Of a DNA stretch of 29,921 nt, positions 17,175 through 29,787 are shown piece after piece. The DNA is from STC-113 sp964618565 (GTDB lineage Bacteria; Patescibacteriota; Gracilibacteria; BD1-5; UBA2023). A program made the position numbers and the translations under genes. A model generated the notes under the pieces. That model was not told the origin of the DNA. It did no database searches and saw only the letters and a program-made list of their open reading frames with translations. Every line of letters starts with the position of its first letter. The first letter of the stretch is position 1. The stretch is from assembly GCA_964618565.1 (NCBI GenBank), contig CAZUBA010000024.1, forward strand, positions 1-29,921, written 5' to 3'.

Positions 17175-20100
17175 TTAATTCCATGGAATTTTTGTTGGAG
17201 CAAGTCATTTGTTTCTTAAATCCTTAAATATGTAGTTGGTTATTATTCCAGCATCATTTTTTGTCATCTTTCAAGAAATCAATGCTTGTTCTTCAATTTT
17301 TTGCATCGTATCCAATGTTAGATTTTGTCATGTCTTTGCAAATTCAGAATATAGCTTCCTTTGTTCGCTAGTAATTGAAACATGCCCTTTCGTATTATCA
17401 TTTAAGAAGCTCAAAGATAAAGAAAATGCTTTATTAGGGTTATAATTAGGGTTTCAAATTAAAGCTGATTGAGCTCAAACATGATGTCATCATATTTTTT
17501 CATATAGTCAAAGTGCTCATTCTTCTATCCACTTTGAAATTTTAGCATTATTTTTAATAGAAGTTGCCATTTTCCCTACTCAATGACCCAGAATTCATGC
17601 TGCAGCGTACTGAACAAGGTTTTGAGAAAAGTTCTTGGCGAGGATTTGTCATTTAGGACATTTAAAATAAGTTCAAGCCATTCATAGTCATATATCTAAT
17701 CAGGCAACTCATATTTTTCCAAGCTTTGATGCTTTCGAAAAAAGCCCTGCTCACGCTGCTCATGCACTAAAATCAATTCAGGCATCTTTCCAAGAATAAT
17801 TATATTCTTCTCAAGTTATCAGAGAATTAATTTCTTCAATTCAAGCTCACATTGCAACACTGATAGCACCTCATGCGGCCATAGGGACAAGCAAAGCAAC
17901 CTTCCCACTCGGATCCACCCCATTCACCGGATTTTCCCCGACATACCCATACAGATTTATGTCATCAGCAACTCCAATCGGGTCCCTGCTTATGAACCTG
18001 CCTAAATCCGCATCATAATACCTTGCTCTGTAATAGTAAAGATTCGATTCACTATCGAATTCTCTTCCAGTGAACAACCTTGTATTTCAAATTAATGAGC
18101 TGCTGAAATCTTTCCAAGCATTATTGGTAGAATCCCAGATATAAGGTTTTCAGAATACATCATACCTATACTCTTCAACTATACTACCTGAACTATCTGT
18201 AATTCAGACAATGCTTCAAAGTTGGTCTTTGTGAAAGTAATATGTGTTATCGTCTTGGATGGTAGCGACTACATCATCCACTCCTCAGTTTCAGTATACA
18301 TATTCCTTGGTTTTTTCAACTCAATCTTTCGTAGTGGATTCTTGGATGATTTGGTCTCAGGAATATGTGTAGTAGGTGAGCGAGTCTTGAGTCTCTTTTG
18401 AGATTCTCCTTCCGAGAACATCATATGTGTAAGTTGCGATAATCCTATCGGGGATGAATTCTTCTATAGTTAATGTAGAGGATTCTGGGGAATATGAGAG
18501 AATTGGCGAGAATTCCAAGGTCAATGTTTCTGAGGTCATTCAGAATTCACCGCTTCATGTTTCTGTTCATGTACCCGTTTCAGTTCATGAGCCAGTTTCT
18601 GTTCAGCTTCATGTTTCAGATCCAGTTCAAGTCTCTGTTCCGCTTCAAGTCTCTGTTCAAGTTCATGTTTCGGTTCATGAGCCTGTCGTGGCTCAGCTTC
18701 AAGCCTCGGTGCCTGAGCCGGTTTCTGTCGAGCCGCTTCCTGACTCGCTTCATGATCATGTTTCATATCCAGTTCAAGTCTCTGTTCCGCTTCATGATTC
18801 GCTTCAGCTGCCAGTTTCGGTTCAACTTCAAGTCTCTGTTCAACTACCAGTTTCGGTTCAACTTCAAGTCTCTGTGCCAGATCCGGTTCATCATCCGCTG
18901 CCGCTTTCTGTACCGCTTCACGAATCAGTGATGACAAATCATGTATGGGCTTTCTCGACAACTTGTATCAGCCTGTTCTTGTAATCATATGAGAATCTGA
19001 ATCTTAGGTTCTCTATGATGTTTCAATTGTTGTCATATGCATAGCTTCAAGTTGAGCTTGTTCAGCTTCAGCCGAGAGTTGCGGTATCGGTGTATTGGTT
19101 AAGGATGTTTCAGCTGTAGCTTATCTCATTGACACTGATTCATCATTGATTCCTTATTGCGGACAATCTGTTTCATAACGAATCGAATTCGAATCGTTCG
19201 CTGTAGCCAGTCCCATTTGAGCCATAATTTACATTTATGAGTCGGTATAGGCTATCATATGAGTAGTCATCAGTTCAATTTCATAGAATATTAGATACAT
19301 TGTCATATGTGAAATCATAATCCCTGAACACGCTTCAGCTTCAGACAGATGTATTTGCAAGATTAGAATTTGGAGTATTTATGTTTATTGATTTAAGCCT
19401 GTTTATGGCATCGAAAGCATGAGCAATTGAATCTCAGTTTCAGTAAGCAGTATTCGTAAGATTTATTCACGCATAAGTATAGCTTGCATAAACAGTTCCT
19501 CAGCTTGACGAAACATTTTTCAATCTATTAAGCTCATCAAAAGTGCTCTGAATCACTTTTCCTGATGGGGAAGTCAGAGTTATCCTGTTTCAATTTGTAT
19601 CGAATGTGCTCTCAATTATTTTTCCATTCTGAGTTTCTTTTGTCAGATTTCCATGAGAATCATATTCAAAGGTGAGATGTGTAGTTCAATCAGTCGAATC
19701 TACGAGCCTTCATAGCGGATCATAGATATAATCCTCACTTATGGTTCATCCTACTCATGATCATGTCAATATGGATCTATGAGTCAATCTATTTAGTTCA
19801 TCATAGGTGTTTGTTATGATGTTTCAGTTCGGATCATTTGTTCAGACTACATTATTATTGCTGTCATAAGTCTTTTTGATCTTCATTCAGTCCGGATAAA
19901 TCTCTTCTGTCTGCCTTCCGTATCAATCATAGGCATATCTTGTCATATTTCAATTAGCATCGATCAGCCTTATCAGGTTTCATGCAATATCATATTCATA
20001 TGAAGTCTTTGCTTCAGCCCCAGAAAGCGTCTTTGTCTCAGATAGCACTTTTCATCTGTAATCATAAGCATAGAGGGTTATATTGCCATTTGCATCCTTG

Positions 20101-23100
20101 GAAGATATCACATTCCCAAGCTTATCATAGCCGTATTCATTGGCTAGCTCTATGCTATCCATGACTTGCCATGACTTTTTAAGCCTTCAATCCTTATCAT
20201 AAGAATTAAACGTTGATACATTCTTCCCATCATTTCATTCTATTCTTTTCTCTGTGACCAGGCCTCTTTTGTCATATACGGAAACTATCTTGTTTCAAAG
20301 CGCATCGATAGCTTCTGTCGGTCTTCAGAATATGTCATATGAGATAGTCGAGATAGCTCATTTGGGATCCGTGGATTTGATGATCTGTCAGTTCTTATTA
20401 TATCCGATGCTGCTGATGATGTGATTGCCCGTCGGCTTCGGATTTCCATCAGCATCAAGCTCGATTTTTCTCTGCTCGATTGTCTTTCAGATTCAGTTGT
20501 ATAGAGTTTCGTTCTTGCTCAATCTTTTATCGTTTGAATCATAAGAATTGGTCTGGATGACTTTACCGAGCTTATCATATGAATAGATGATGTAATTACC
20601 GAGTGCATCCTCGATCCTTACAGGCCTATCGAATCAATCATAAGTCATATCCACAGCACGTGATAGAGAATCTATTATCCTTATTTTATTGCCGTTCCTG
20701 TCATATTCATTCCTGATAGATATTCATTCGCCTCATTCTACAGGCAGAGTCTTGATTTTAATGATCTTTCATTGTTCGTCATATGTGTATTGCTTCTTGC
20801 TTCAGTCAGCATATTCGGCTTCTGTGACATTATCATTTCAATCATATGAATTAGTAATCGTTCAAGTTAGGGTAGGGGATATATCCACAGTTACGCTTGT
20901 TGGCTTATCCAGAAGATTGTAGATAAATTTGGTATCTATGCTGTGAGAATCATCTAGCACGATGGATTCAAGCAGCTTATTATCATTTAGGTCATATTCG
21001 AATTTTTTCTTGATTCATTCTGCCGTAGTGGATTCTTTGATCCTGTTGAATTCGTCATATGATATGCTCTGAACATTTCATTCTCAATCTGTCTTTGATA
21101 TTAGATTTCAGAAATTGTCATACGAGTACGATTCTTCAATTTTATTGAAAATTCATCATTTTATGGTTTTCACTATCTGTCAGCTTGAATATTCAAATGA
21201 AGTCTCATTTCATTCTGCATCAGTTGAGCTTATGAGCTGCCCTTGAGAATCATATTCATTTTCTGTTATCAGAGAAACTATGCTGTCTGACAATGAAAGC
21301 GTAACATTCTGGGTTTCTGATTTCAGAAGATTATTCTTATCATCATAAGTGAATTCAGTTACAGTTCAATTCGGCAATATGGTTTTTACCAGATTGTTGG
21401 TAGCCAGATCATATTCATTCTTGGTAACGATATCAGTGAAATCATTATCTGGAGCATTAATGTTTTCTTTCTTCCTTTCCTCTATCCTATTGCCATTCTC
21501 ATCATATTTCCACTGAGTTCCATTCCATTTAGGCTGGATTTCCTTCATCATTCTTCATAATGAATCATACTCATATCTCATGACTGTGCTTCAGCTTCAT
21601 ATCTTATCGAATACAGTTCGTGATATTGCATTTCACATCCTGTCATACTCATACTCCGTATTGACTCAATTTTTGTCTGTAACCTTGTTCTTTACAACGT
21701 AATTGCCTATTGAAACTCAGCTTCAGACATTTTCTGGAGTATCATCATTATGTATGTCAGCCAGAGTGTATTCATAATATCAAGTGCCGTCTCAATATGT
21801 TTGAGATGTGACCCTATCATTTGAGTCGTATGTATTTGTCACATAAACTTGTCATTTGGAATCTATTAGAGTCTTTAGATTATGCGAAAGTTTTGAATCA
21901 GTTGAAGAATTATAATATGTAAAATATATTGTCTTCTCGGTAGTGTCAGAATTATGGATTTTTATAGATAACAGATCATATAAAGACCCTTCTGTATCTC
22001 ATTCTCAGAAATAAGAGAATTCGACATATCTTCATGATGGCTCGGTCACTCTTTTGAGCCTATTTGATTCATTGTAAGTATACTTGATTGAATTATTCAG
22101 AGTATCTACAACTTCACTGAGAAGACCGGCTGAATAATTGAAATATAGTTTGTTATTATTGATATCCCAAATTTCAGTTATGCTTCAATCTGAATTGAAG
22201 AAATATTGTCTTCAATCTTTGTATATCATCCTATATGTGCCATTTGAATATTTTGCCAATTTTGCATCAAGGCCCTTAATTTGCACATCGTTATCTTCTA
22301 AGAATGTTCATCCAGAGGCCTCAAGAGTCTGAACTCACATTTTACCGTTCATATATGTGAATGTTCAATCTGGATTCGGAGTCAGCTTCAAATTGTAGTT
22401 ATGATCCCAATTCACTCATACAGGACCATTAGAGGATGATCTTGATTTATATGATACATTAAGCTCATAAGGAAGTCATTTTCAAGGCAGCTTCATCAGA
22501 GTGTTCTCATATATGAATTCTCCTGTTGCAGGATTAACCGGATCCAGCATATCTTTCAGCTTTGTGTTTTTTGTCTGGTTAAGTCAGATATGCTTTTCAG
22601 ATTCATTTGGAGAAGAAGATGATTTATTCAGCTGATTCGCATCAGGATTCCTTATTGCAAAGCTTGGCATTGAAGGTGTTTCTCAAGGTAAGCAGAGGTT
22701 GGGGTCGTAGTTACATAGGCTGTATTCGGATTTTGGAAGAGTGATCAATCAGGCTCTATATTCATTAACTGTGTATGCGCCTCAAACATAGGGATTGCCA
22801 GGATTATAGAATCAATAATGACATGTATATGTGACGAGGAAATTGTCGGCATTGCTTGCTATTTCGGTTATCGGGCATCAGTTTGATAAGAAGTACATCT
22901 GAGAAAATCCGAAATCTCATGCGTTCACATAAAAGATATCCTGCTCAAAAAAAGATTTTGAAGCGATTCTCTGGTTTTTATCGATTGTCTCATCAAACAT
23001 ATCAAGCGATACGAAGAAGTGTTTTGCGATGCCTGAAGTATATACGTTGAAATTCAGCTTTGATATGTTCTTCTTTTTTCAGATCATGAATTTTGTCGGC

Positions 23101-26100
23101 TTTATTCAGTTTTGCCATGCCCATCATGTCCAGTAATTATAATCGATTGTGATTTCTCATTCATCATGCATGGGAGAGATGGAATTGATCCTGACGGTAC
23201 GGTAGCAGTTGGGGTCATTTATCGTACGCGCTCATCAGTTTGAGTAGAAGACGGTATCTTGATAATCGACAAGTATGTTGTCATAATATAATTCAGTTCT
23301 GCCTATGAATTGCGTATCATTAACAGACAATGTACGGTATTTGATAGAATATCAATTATCATAAGTTCTTGTCTCTTGCCAGCCGCAAGTTGAATAGTTT
23401 CCATTATTTGTTGAGGTATTATTATAAGTAGGTGCTATGGTTTTGAATTTCAGCCCATAATCTCTATCTATTTTTGATCATCTATCATCATGTATATCTT
23501 TTGATATTTTTAATATGTAGTCTGTATTTACCAATAAGTGTGATTTTGGCTTTATTGTTACATGATTTCCAACTGATTCTATAATATCATAAGGAATATC
23601 CCGTCATGGGAGATCATATTCTTTGTATAATTTAATGTACTGTAAAATCGTATCAATATTCGGGGTAGATTCAAAATCAAGCCTTATTTCTTGAGTGATG
23701 AGCAAATTATCGCTTTGATTTGAGGGATTAGATCAAATCAATGAAAAAGTGTCTTTTGTAATGAAATTTATCTCATGAGTTCAATCTAATTCTCATCATT
23801 CGAGGTCCTTTAAAGAATTATTCATCCTGATGATGTATGATGAATTTGTCAAGAGGTAGTCATTCGGCCTTAATTTAAGCTTGCCATTTTGGGAGCTTAT
23901 TATTGTATAAGCTAATGGATTTGATGGATTTTCGGAGCTGAACAAGGCAATTCAATTCGGCACACTTGCCAAATCAGGGGCTGACGGAAAATTAATTTCG
24001 ATTATTGGCTTTAAAGGAACTCATTGGCTTCAATTTGCTGGATTCGATGAAGTGAATCAGTATAGATACTTAGTTGTAAAATTGAAACTATATTGCCTGT
24101 TCAAATTCACTCATTCTTGACTGATTAAAGAATTAGATATGAATACTGAATATCTGGTACCCTGATTCAGCTGGATATTTGGCTTGATGGTAAGGCTATT
24201 TCAGGATATTCCTAATATATCATAATTGATTTCCACTCAAGAGCCCGATCAATTTTCTCTAAGCTTGATGTTCTCTTTAATCGAAGCCTGATCAGGCACA
24301 GAATCAAAATTGAGAGTGATTTCAGGATTCAAAGAAACTCATTTCGACTCATTCTGAGGATATGAATCCCTAAGGGCAAATGAAGTATTTTTAACCTTAG
24401 TTATATCGATTGAGTATATTATCGGAGTTTGCGTGTTATCATTGGTATTTCATATTAAGCTAATCTTATACCACAAATCTTGGCTTTCTACATATGGATT
24501 GAATAAGCTTTGCAGGCTTATGAAATGCTTTCAGTCCAAGGCTGATTTGTCTGCAACCTCAACATAATTCATCTTTCAGCCTATGGCAGAAGGCGATGAA
24601 AATCAAGCCGCATCACGATCCAAATAGATTTGTCACCAACTTCATCCGTTATCTATGTTCATGACTGTGAAGGTATCTGTTTTTCAATTCTCAGTCAGAT
24701 TTATATGATCTCAAATGGCAACTATTGGAGATATGCCAGTCCACAATGAACTATCTCAAATGTAAATAATATTCTGCCAGTAGTAAATATTCGCAGTTCA
24801 GGCCGGCCACAGATCAGTCTCTGAATTATTATTTGCCAAATATATCTTAAAATCTGTTCAAGCGGGCAATGAATATGCCATGTTCATATAAACTCAGGAA
24901 TTGACATTGATTATTTTTTCGCTTTCATAGATTCAATCATTAAATGCAAATCATTTTGGATTGCTCAGACTTAATTTATATAGCTTTCAATCATTTCAAT
25001 TTGGATAGATTACAATATTATCTTGGGTTATTGCAGGAGTCGAATAAGAACTGCTGTCGGTAAATTTCTCTCAATCTCAGGCCTCATCGATTCATTTCTT
25101 GTACAGCCTGTATCAGTCGCTTCAGTTAGAGTAGATTATATTGCTGCCGTCTGGGGTTATCACTGGAGTATTGTATACGCTTGAGGCGGTTATAGCAGTT
25201 CAATCTCACGCCTCACCGATTCATTTCTTATACAGCTTGTATCAGTCATTGGAGTTGTTATAGACAACCGTATTGCCATCAGGGGCAATCGCTGGAGTAT
25301 AATAAACGCTTGATGCGGTTATCGGTGTTCAATCTCAGGCCTCACCGATTCATTTCTTATACAGCCTGTATCAGTCGCTTCAGTTAGAGTAGATTATATT
25401 GCTGCCATCTGGAGTTATCACTGGAGTATTGTATACGCTTGAGGCGGTTATAGCAGTTCAATCTCACGCCTCACCGATTCATTTCTTATACAGCTTGTAT
25501 CAGTCATTGGAGTTGTTATAGACAACCGTATTGCCATCAGGGGCAATCGCTGGAGTATAATAAACGCTTGATGCGGTTATCGGTGTTCAATCTCAGGCCT
25601 CACCGATTCATTTCTTATACAGCCTGTATCAGTCGCTTCAGTTAGAGTAGATTATATTGCTGCCATCTGGAGTTATCACTGGAGTATTGTATACGCTTGA
25701 GGCGGTTATAGCAGTTCAATCTCACGCCTCACCGATTCATTTCTTATACAGCTTGTATCAGTCATTGGAGTTGTTATAAATTACAATTTCGCCAATTTGT
25801 GCTAAAACAGCATAATTTGAGCTGGTGTCGGAGAATTTCTCGCCTATGTAATTCTTGAACCTGAAATTCAGTTCTTGGTTGTTGTAAACCCCAGTTGCGC
25901 TGAAGGGGTCATAAGTGGAAGTCGTGAATCTAATCTGATGCACTCAACCGATCTCTCATCAATTGCCGTCGATGATAGAATCAGAAAGCTTAATGACATA
26001 TGCCTTGCCGACAAGCAGTGGAGAATCAGGCTTCAATCTGAGATGTCATCAGGTAGATTCTAGGATAGAATAGTTCAATAATGTAGCCTGGTCAGCCTGA

Positions 26101-28917
26101 GTCGATAAAGTGATTCAGCTCATTGCAGATGCTAAAGTCGGATTTGAACCAAAATACAGGTTGAATTCTGACGAAGGGAAGATTCAAGTTCAATTATCAG
26201 CAGGATTGGACGAGGTTAGTCAGAAGAAGTATTTTGTTGTGAAACTTGTCTGATAGGAATCATCCAGGGTATTTCAGTCTGCATCTGCAAGAGTATTTGA
26301 TATGCTGATGTTATATTTTGTATTCTGAAGGAAAACGATCTTTGGTCTGATTATCACTTGCTGAGATCCTGTAGAGACTATATCGAATGGAATCTCCTCT
26401 CATAATCAATCCTTGATTATCTTGATATTAGAGCTTACCGAGTCCTGGCTTGGGGCGTAATTGAAGTTTAGTTTGATTTCAGGGAATATTGAGATTCCAT
26501 TTGAATTGTCCGCAGGGTCCGATCACGTGAAATGCAAGACTTTTTTAGTGGTGAAATTGATTTCAGAGCTATTATCCAAAGGAAGTCAATTCATGTTCAG
26601 CAAAGCATTTGACATGCTGAGAGTATATTCCGTATCCTGCTGCAGATCTTGAAGAGGCTGAATAATGAGTGAATTGCCCGATGAATATAACGCATTGAAA
26701 TCTAAAAGCTCTCAGGAAGAGTCTCAGAGTCTTGATAAGCTTATCGCGCCACTTATAGTTGAAGTATCAGGATCTGAACTAAAATGCAGATTTATTGAGG
26801 GCTTGAGTGAAACGCCTGTTCAATTATCAACAGGCTCAGATCATATGAGGGAAAAATATTCTGTGGTGAAGCTTGTCTGATATTCCTTATCTATGACGAT
26901 TCAGTCTTGGCTTGTCAGGGCATTTTCCATTGTGACGGTATATTTAGTATTTGGAAGCAGTTGGCTTACTGGCTGTATGGTAAGTATGTTGTTTGATATA
27001 TCTAGAATATCGAAATCTATCTCTTGTCATGATGATGTTCAATCCTTCCTTAATTTTAAACTTTGTGTTACCGAAACCTGATCAGGATTGGAATCGAAAT
27101 TCAGCTTGATCTGAGGCCGCAACGGAACTCAGACTGAGTTATCGGCAGGTTCAGAATCTTTATACAAGAAGGAGTAAATTGGCGAATCTGCTATTTTGAT
27201 AGAGTTGATTATCGGAGTTTTGGTATTATCTTGTGGGTCTCAGATCAATTCAAGCTTATACCAAAGGTCATTTGATCACACATAAGGATTAAATAGGGCT
27301 GATAAATCTATTTGATTTTTTCAGTCTAATTTAGAGTGATCTGTTATTTCGGTGTAGTTTACTGATCATCAGACAGCTCATGGGAACCAAAAGTTTAAGT
27401 TGACATGGTCAAGTATCAATTCTCATGAGGTTCAATAATCATGAATATCAGTTATATAGAATTCATCCGTCACTCAATTCTGAAATAATGTTATCGAGGA
27501 TCAGATTTGAATGCTTGATTTAACTCTTGACCAGATAGTACTATCCCATATATAAGGATGATCCATATAATCAATCCCAAATCATCCTTCATCCCATAGG
27601 CTAGTTATCGTATTCTCATTCGCCATATATAATTTATAACTTGTTCATAATGGCAAGCTATTATTTACATTGATATATATTCAAGTATGTGTATTTGTTA
27701 TTTCTTCACTTTTAAATATTCAATCGTTCTTAGCATATCATTTAGGATTTAATAAATTTATTAAATATAGCTTATCTCAATCACTTCAGTTGGCATAAAT
27801 TATTGTTGTTCAATCGGGAGTGATTACTGGATAATATGAATAGACAGAAGTTATGGCTACTCAATTTCAAGCCTCGTTCATTCACTTTTTATATAATTTA
27901 TATCAATCACTTCAGTTGGCATAAATTATTGTTGTTCAATCGGGAGTGATTACTGGATAGTATAAATAGTCTGAAATTAAAACTACTCAATTTCAAGCCT
28001 CGTTCATTCACTTTTTATATAATTTATCTCAATCACTTCAGTTGACATAAATTATTGTTGTTCAATCGGGAGTGATTACTGGATAGTATGAATAGTCTGA
28101 AATTAAAACTACTCAATTTCAAGCCTCGTTTATTCACTTTTTATATAATTTATTTCAATCACTTCAGTTGGAATAAACTATTTCAGTTCAATCCGGAGTG
28201 ATTACTGGAAAGAATGAATAGACAGAAGTTATGGCTACTCAATTTCAAGCCTCGTTTATTCACTTTTTATATAATTTATATCAATCACTTCAGTTGGAAT
28301 AAACTATTTCAGTTCAATCCGGAGTGATTACTGGAAAGAATGAATAGACAGAAGTTATGGCTACTCAATTTCAAGCCTCGTTTATTCACTTTTTATATAA
28401 TTTANNNNNNNNNNNNNNNNNNNNNNNNNNNNNNNNNNNNNNNNNNNNNNNNNNNNNNNNNNNNNNNNNNNNNNNNNNNNNNNNNNNNNNNNNNNNNNNN
28501 NNNNTTTCAAGCCTCGTTTATTCACTTTTTATATAATTTATATCAATCACTTCAGTTGGCATAAATTATTGTTGTTCAATCCGGAGTGATTATTGGAGTT
28601 TTTGAATAGACAGAAGAAGTTATGGCTACTCAATTTCAAGCCTCGTTTATTCACTTTTTATATAATTTATCTCAATCACTTCAGTTGGCATAAATTATTG
28701 TTGTTCAATCCGGAGTGATTACTGGTAAAGCATAAGATGAGTTATTTGAAAATAATATTCAACTCATATCCCTAAACCTAAAATCCAAATTCGGATTATT
28801 ATAGATGTCAGTGGCAAAAACCTGATTCCAAATAAAAAAAGCCATCATTCCAATTGATAGAATAATGGCCTTTAGTAATCTAAGCGATAAGTTATCGTTA
28901 TTTTTATAATTGAACAT
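17175..28917 (-). CDS. Giant secreted Rhs/YD-repeat polymorphic toxin
   Basis: About 3,880 residues without the gap; start, sampled interior segments and stop are all in one TGA=Gly frame once the 100 N are removed. Order: Sec signal (hydrophobic AIILSIGMMAFFIW, then VFA); a 42-residue propeller-like repeat array (KLYKKGINEAGNG, PVITPDGT; about 28750-27750); four Ig-like Big_5-type domains (27130-25930, FTTK-type ends); six 43-residue repeats (25790-25020); about three more Ig-like domains (24400-23450); Rhs onset DPVNPATGEF (near 22540); YD repeats; a GSGTE linker (18545-18925); and the core end GRFISRDPIG..NLYGYVGENPVNGVDPSG (near 17960). The variable tip follows, with GHHVGAQSAL and TKGHVSITSEQRKLY resembling HNH/GHH nucleases. 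Role: contact-dependent toxin, inferred. Confidence 0.9.
18545..18925 (-). repeat. Low-complexity Gly-Ser-Thr-Glu linker in the Rhs protein
   Basis: In the Rhs frame this DNA reads as repeated GSGTETGS-type units for about 125 residues, with about 25 of the glycines encoded by TGA. The same DNA also keeps long open frames on both strands in other frames (Val/Ser/Gln-rich or Glu/Lys/His-rich), which are by-products of the repeat. Confidence 0.9.
25020..25790 (-). repeat. Six 129-bp tandem repeats with a 258-bp higher-order period
   Basis: The string TTCTTRTACAGC recurs at 25096, 25225, 25354, 25483, 25612 and 25741, every 129 bp (43 codons). Alternate units are nearly identical over 258 bp (GTTATCACTGG at 25156, 25414, 25672), showing recent duplication of unit pairs. 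They encode KLYKKGIGEAGDG and TPDGSNIIY blades. Confidence 0.92.
27740..28740 (-). repeat. 126-bp tandem repeats at the Rhs N-terminus, broken by a gap
   Basis: Units of 126 bp (42 codons), for example TCAATCACTTCAGTTG at 27903 and 28029. At least seven copies are visible around the gap. They resemble the six-unit array at 25020-25790 in protein sequence but not closely in DNA. Confidence 0.9.
28405..28504. other. Assembly gap (100 N) inside the rhs repeat array
   Basis: Placeholder of exactly 100 N. The same 36 bp (TTTCAAGCCT... to ...AATTTA) end the left side and begin the right side, so repeat copy number here is unreliable. Confidence 0.95.
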
Positions 28918-28932
28918 AATCATTAAAATTAA

Positions 28933-28938
28933 ATTATA
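28933..28938 (-). promoter_or_regulatory. Candidate -10 box of the rhs gene
   Basis: A consensus TATAAT on the minus strand lies about 10-16 bp before the two possible ATG codons (28923, 28917). No good -35 is present and no Shine-Dalgarno sequence fits, so the mRNA would be nearly leaderless. Confidence 0.35.
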
Positions 28939-29140
28939 AGATTCTATTGAATAATACTTTTTAAATTAAAGAAAAATATGGAAAAATAGAAGAAATTGAT
29001 TTTCGGCGGGCTGAGGTTAGAGTAAAAAATAAAATAATGGCGGGCATTGTCCGTCAAAAAGTTCAAAAATTTTAAAGTTATCAAAAACAGTCAAACGCTA
29101 ACATACTTATTCTGCTTGTCAAATCAGATTTAAAGAAAAT

Positions 29141-29560
29141 TTAAACTACATCTCGCTCTTTCTTCTTTCCTCAGATTTTGGCCACAATCCTTCTGAACCG
29201 CTCTTTCGATTCGTCGCTTCGATTGTCTTTCTTCTCTTTTTTGAATCTTCCTGTCATCTTGTAATACAGTGTCAAACCTGCTACCTTTGCACTTAGATTT
29301 TCATTCTGGAATATCACGCTGTATAATTCATGATCTGCATCAAATATTCTATTATCCACCTTCGTTAATTCCATTATCCTCTTTTTAATACTAACATTTA
29401 CCAACATCCTGTTTCAAGATGCATTCGCTATCTTGTAGGGGACATTATATGCCTGTAAATAGCTCTTGGTCGCATTTCAATAACTCTCGCTATTTTTGTC
29501 AGTATATATCCTACAGAACTGCTCTTGTTTAGGTGTTAGCTTCTTTGCTCTTATTGGCAT
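29141..29560 (-). CDS. Terminase small subunit-like DNA-binding protein
   Basis: A 139-aa basic protein. The N-terminus LTPKQEQFCRIY (8-19) followed by NATKSYLQAYNV, ANASGNRMLVN and IKKRIMEL matches the Terminase_2-like helix-turn-helix pattern that recognises phage packaging sites. The C-terminal half is Lys/Arg-rich (KKEKKDNR, GGKKKERD). No large terminase subunit, portal or capsid gene is in the window, so it may be a phage remnant, a satellite packaging factor or a repurposed DNA-binding protein. It lies upstream of rhs on the same strand, near the right island end. Confidence 0.7.
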
Positions 29561-29787
29561 ATATTCCTATATTAAATTATAACTCCACGACATCATCCAG
29601 TTATCACTATAAGAGTTAAGCCTATCATGCTTATTAACCAGTAAACAAACTTGATTAATAAAACAAAATACTTAACATCCAATCACTTTACAGGGAAGTA
29701 CATTATTACATTTTCCACTATCCGTTTTCTTTCCTATCTGGTTGCCTAAACTAAGCCATAAATCCTTGTTCTTGCATAAGGTATTTG

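Noticed and set aside
18454..18984. Long plus-strand frame (Val/Ser/Pro/His-rich) and overlapping minus-strand frame at 18536-18961 (Glu/Lys/His-rich)
   Set aside because: Both are shadows of the repetitive Rhs linker. The minus frame is offset from the Rhs frame, which continues in frame on both sides of this region.
22856..28564. Several plus-strand frames of 60-75 codons within the Rhs gene
   Set aside because: They show no family motifs and lie opposite a continuous minus-strand frame with clear domains.
25020..28740. Regular repeats considered as CRISPR arrays
   Set aside because: Periods of 126 and 129 bp encode protein blades in frame; there are no short repeats with unique spacers and no cas genes.
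28826..28860. Inverted repeat GCCATCATTC...GAATAATGGC
   Set aside because: It falls in the codons of the Rhs signal peptide, has mismatches and no T-run, so it is probably incidental.
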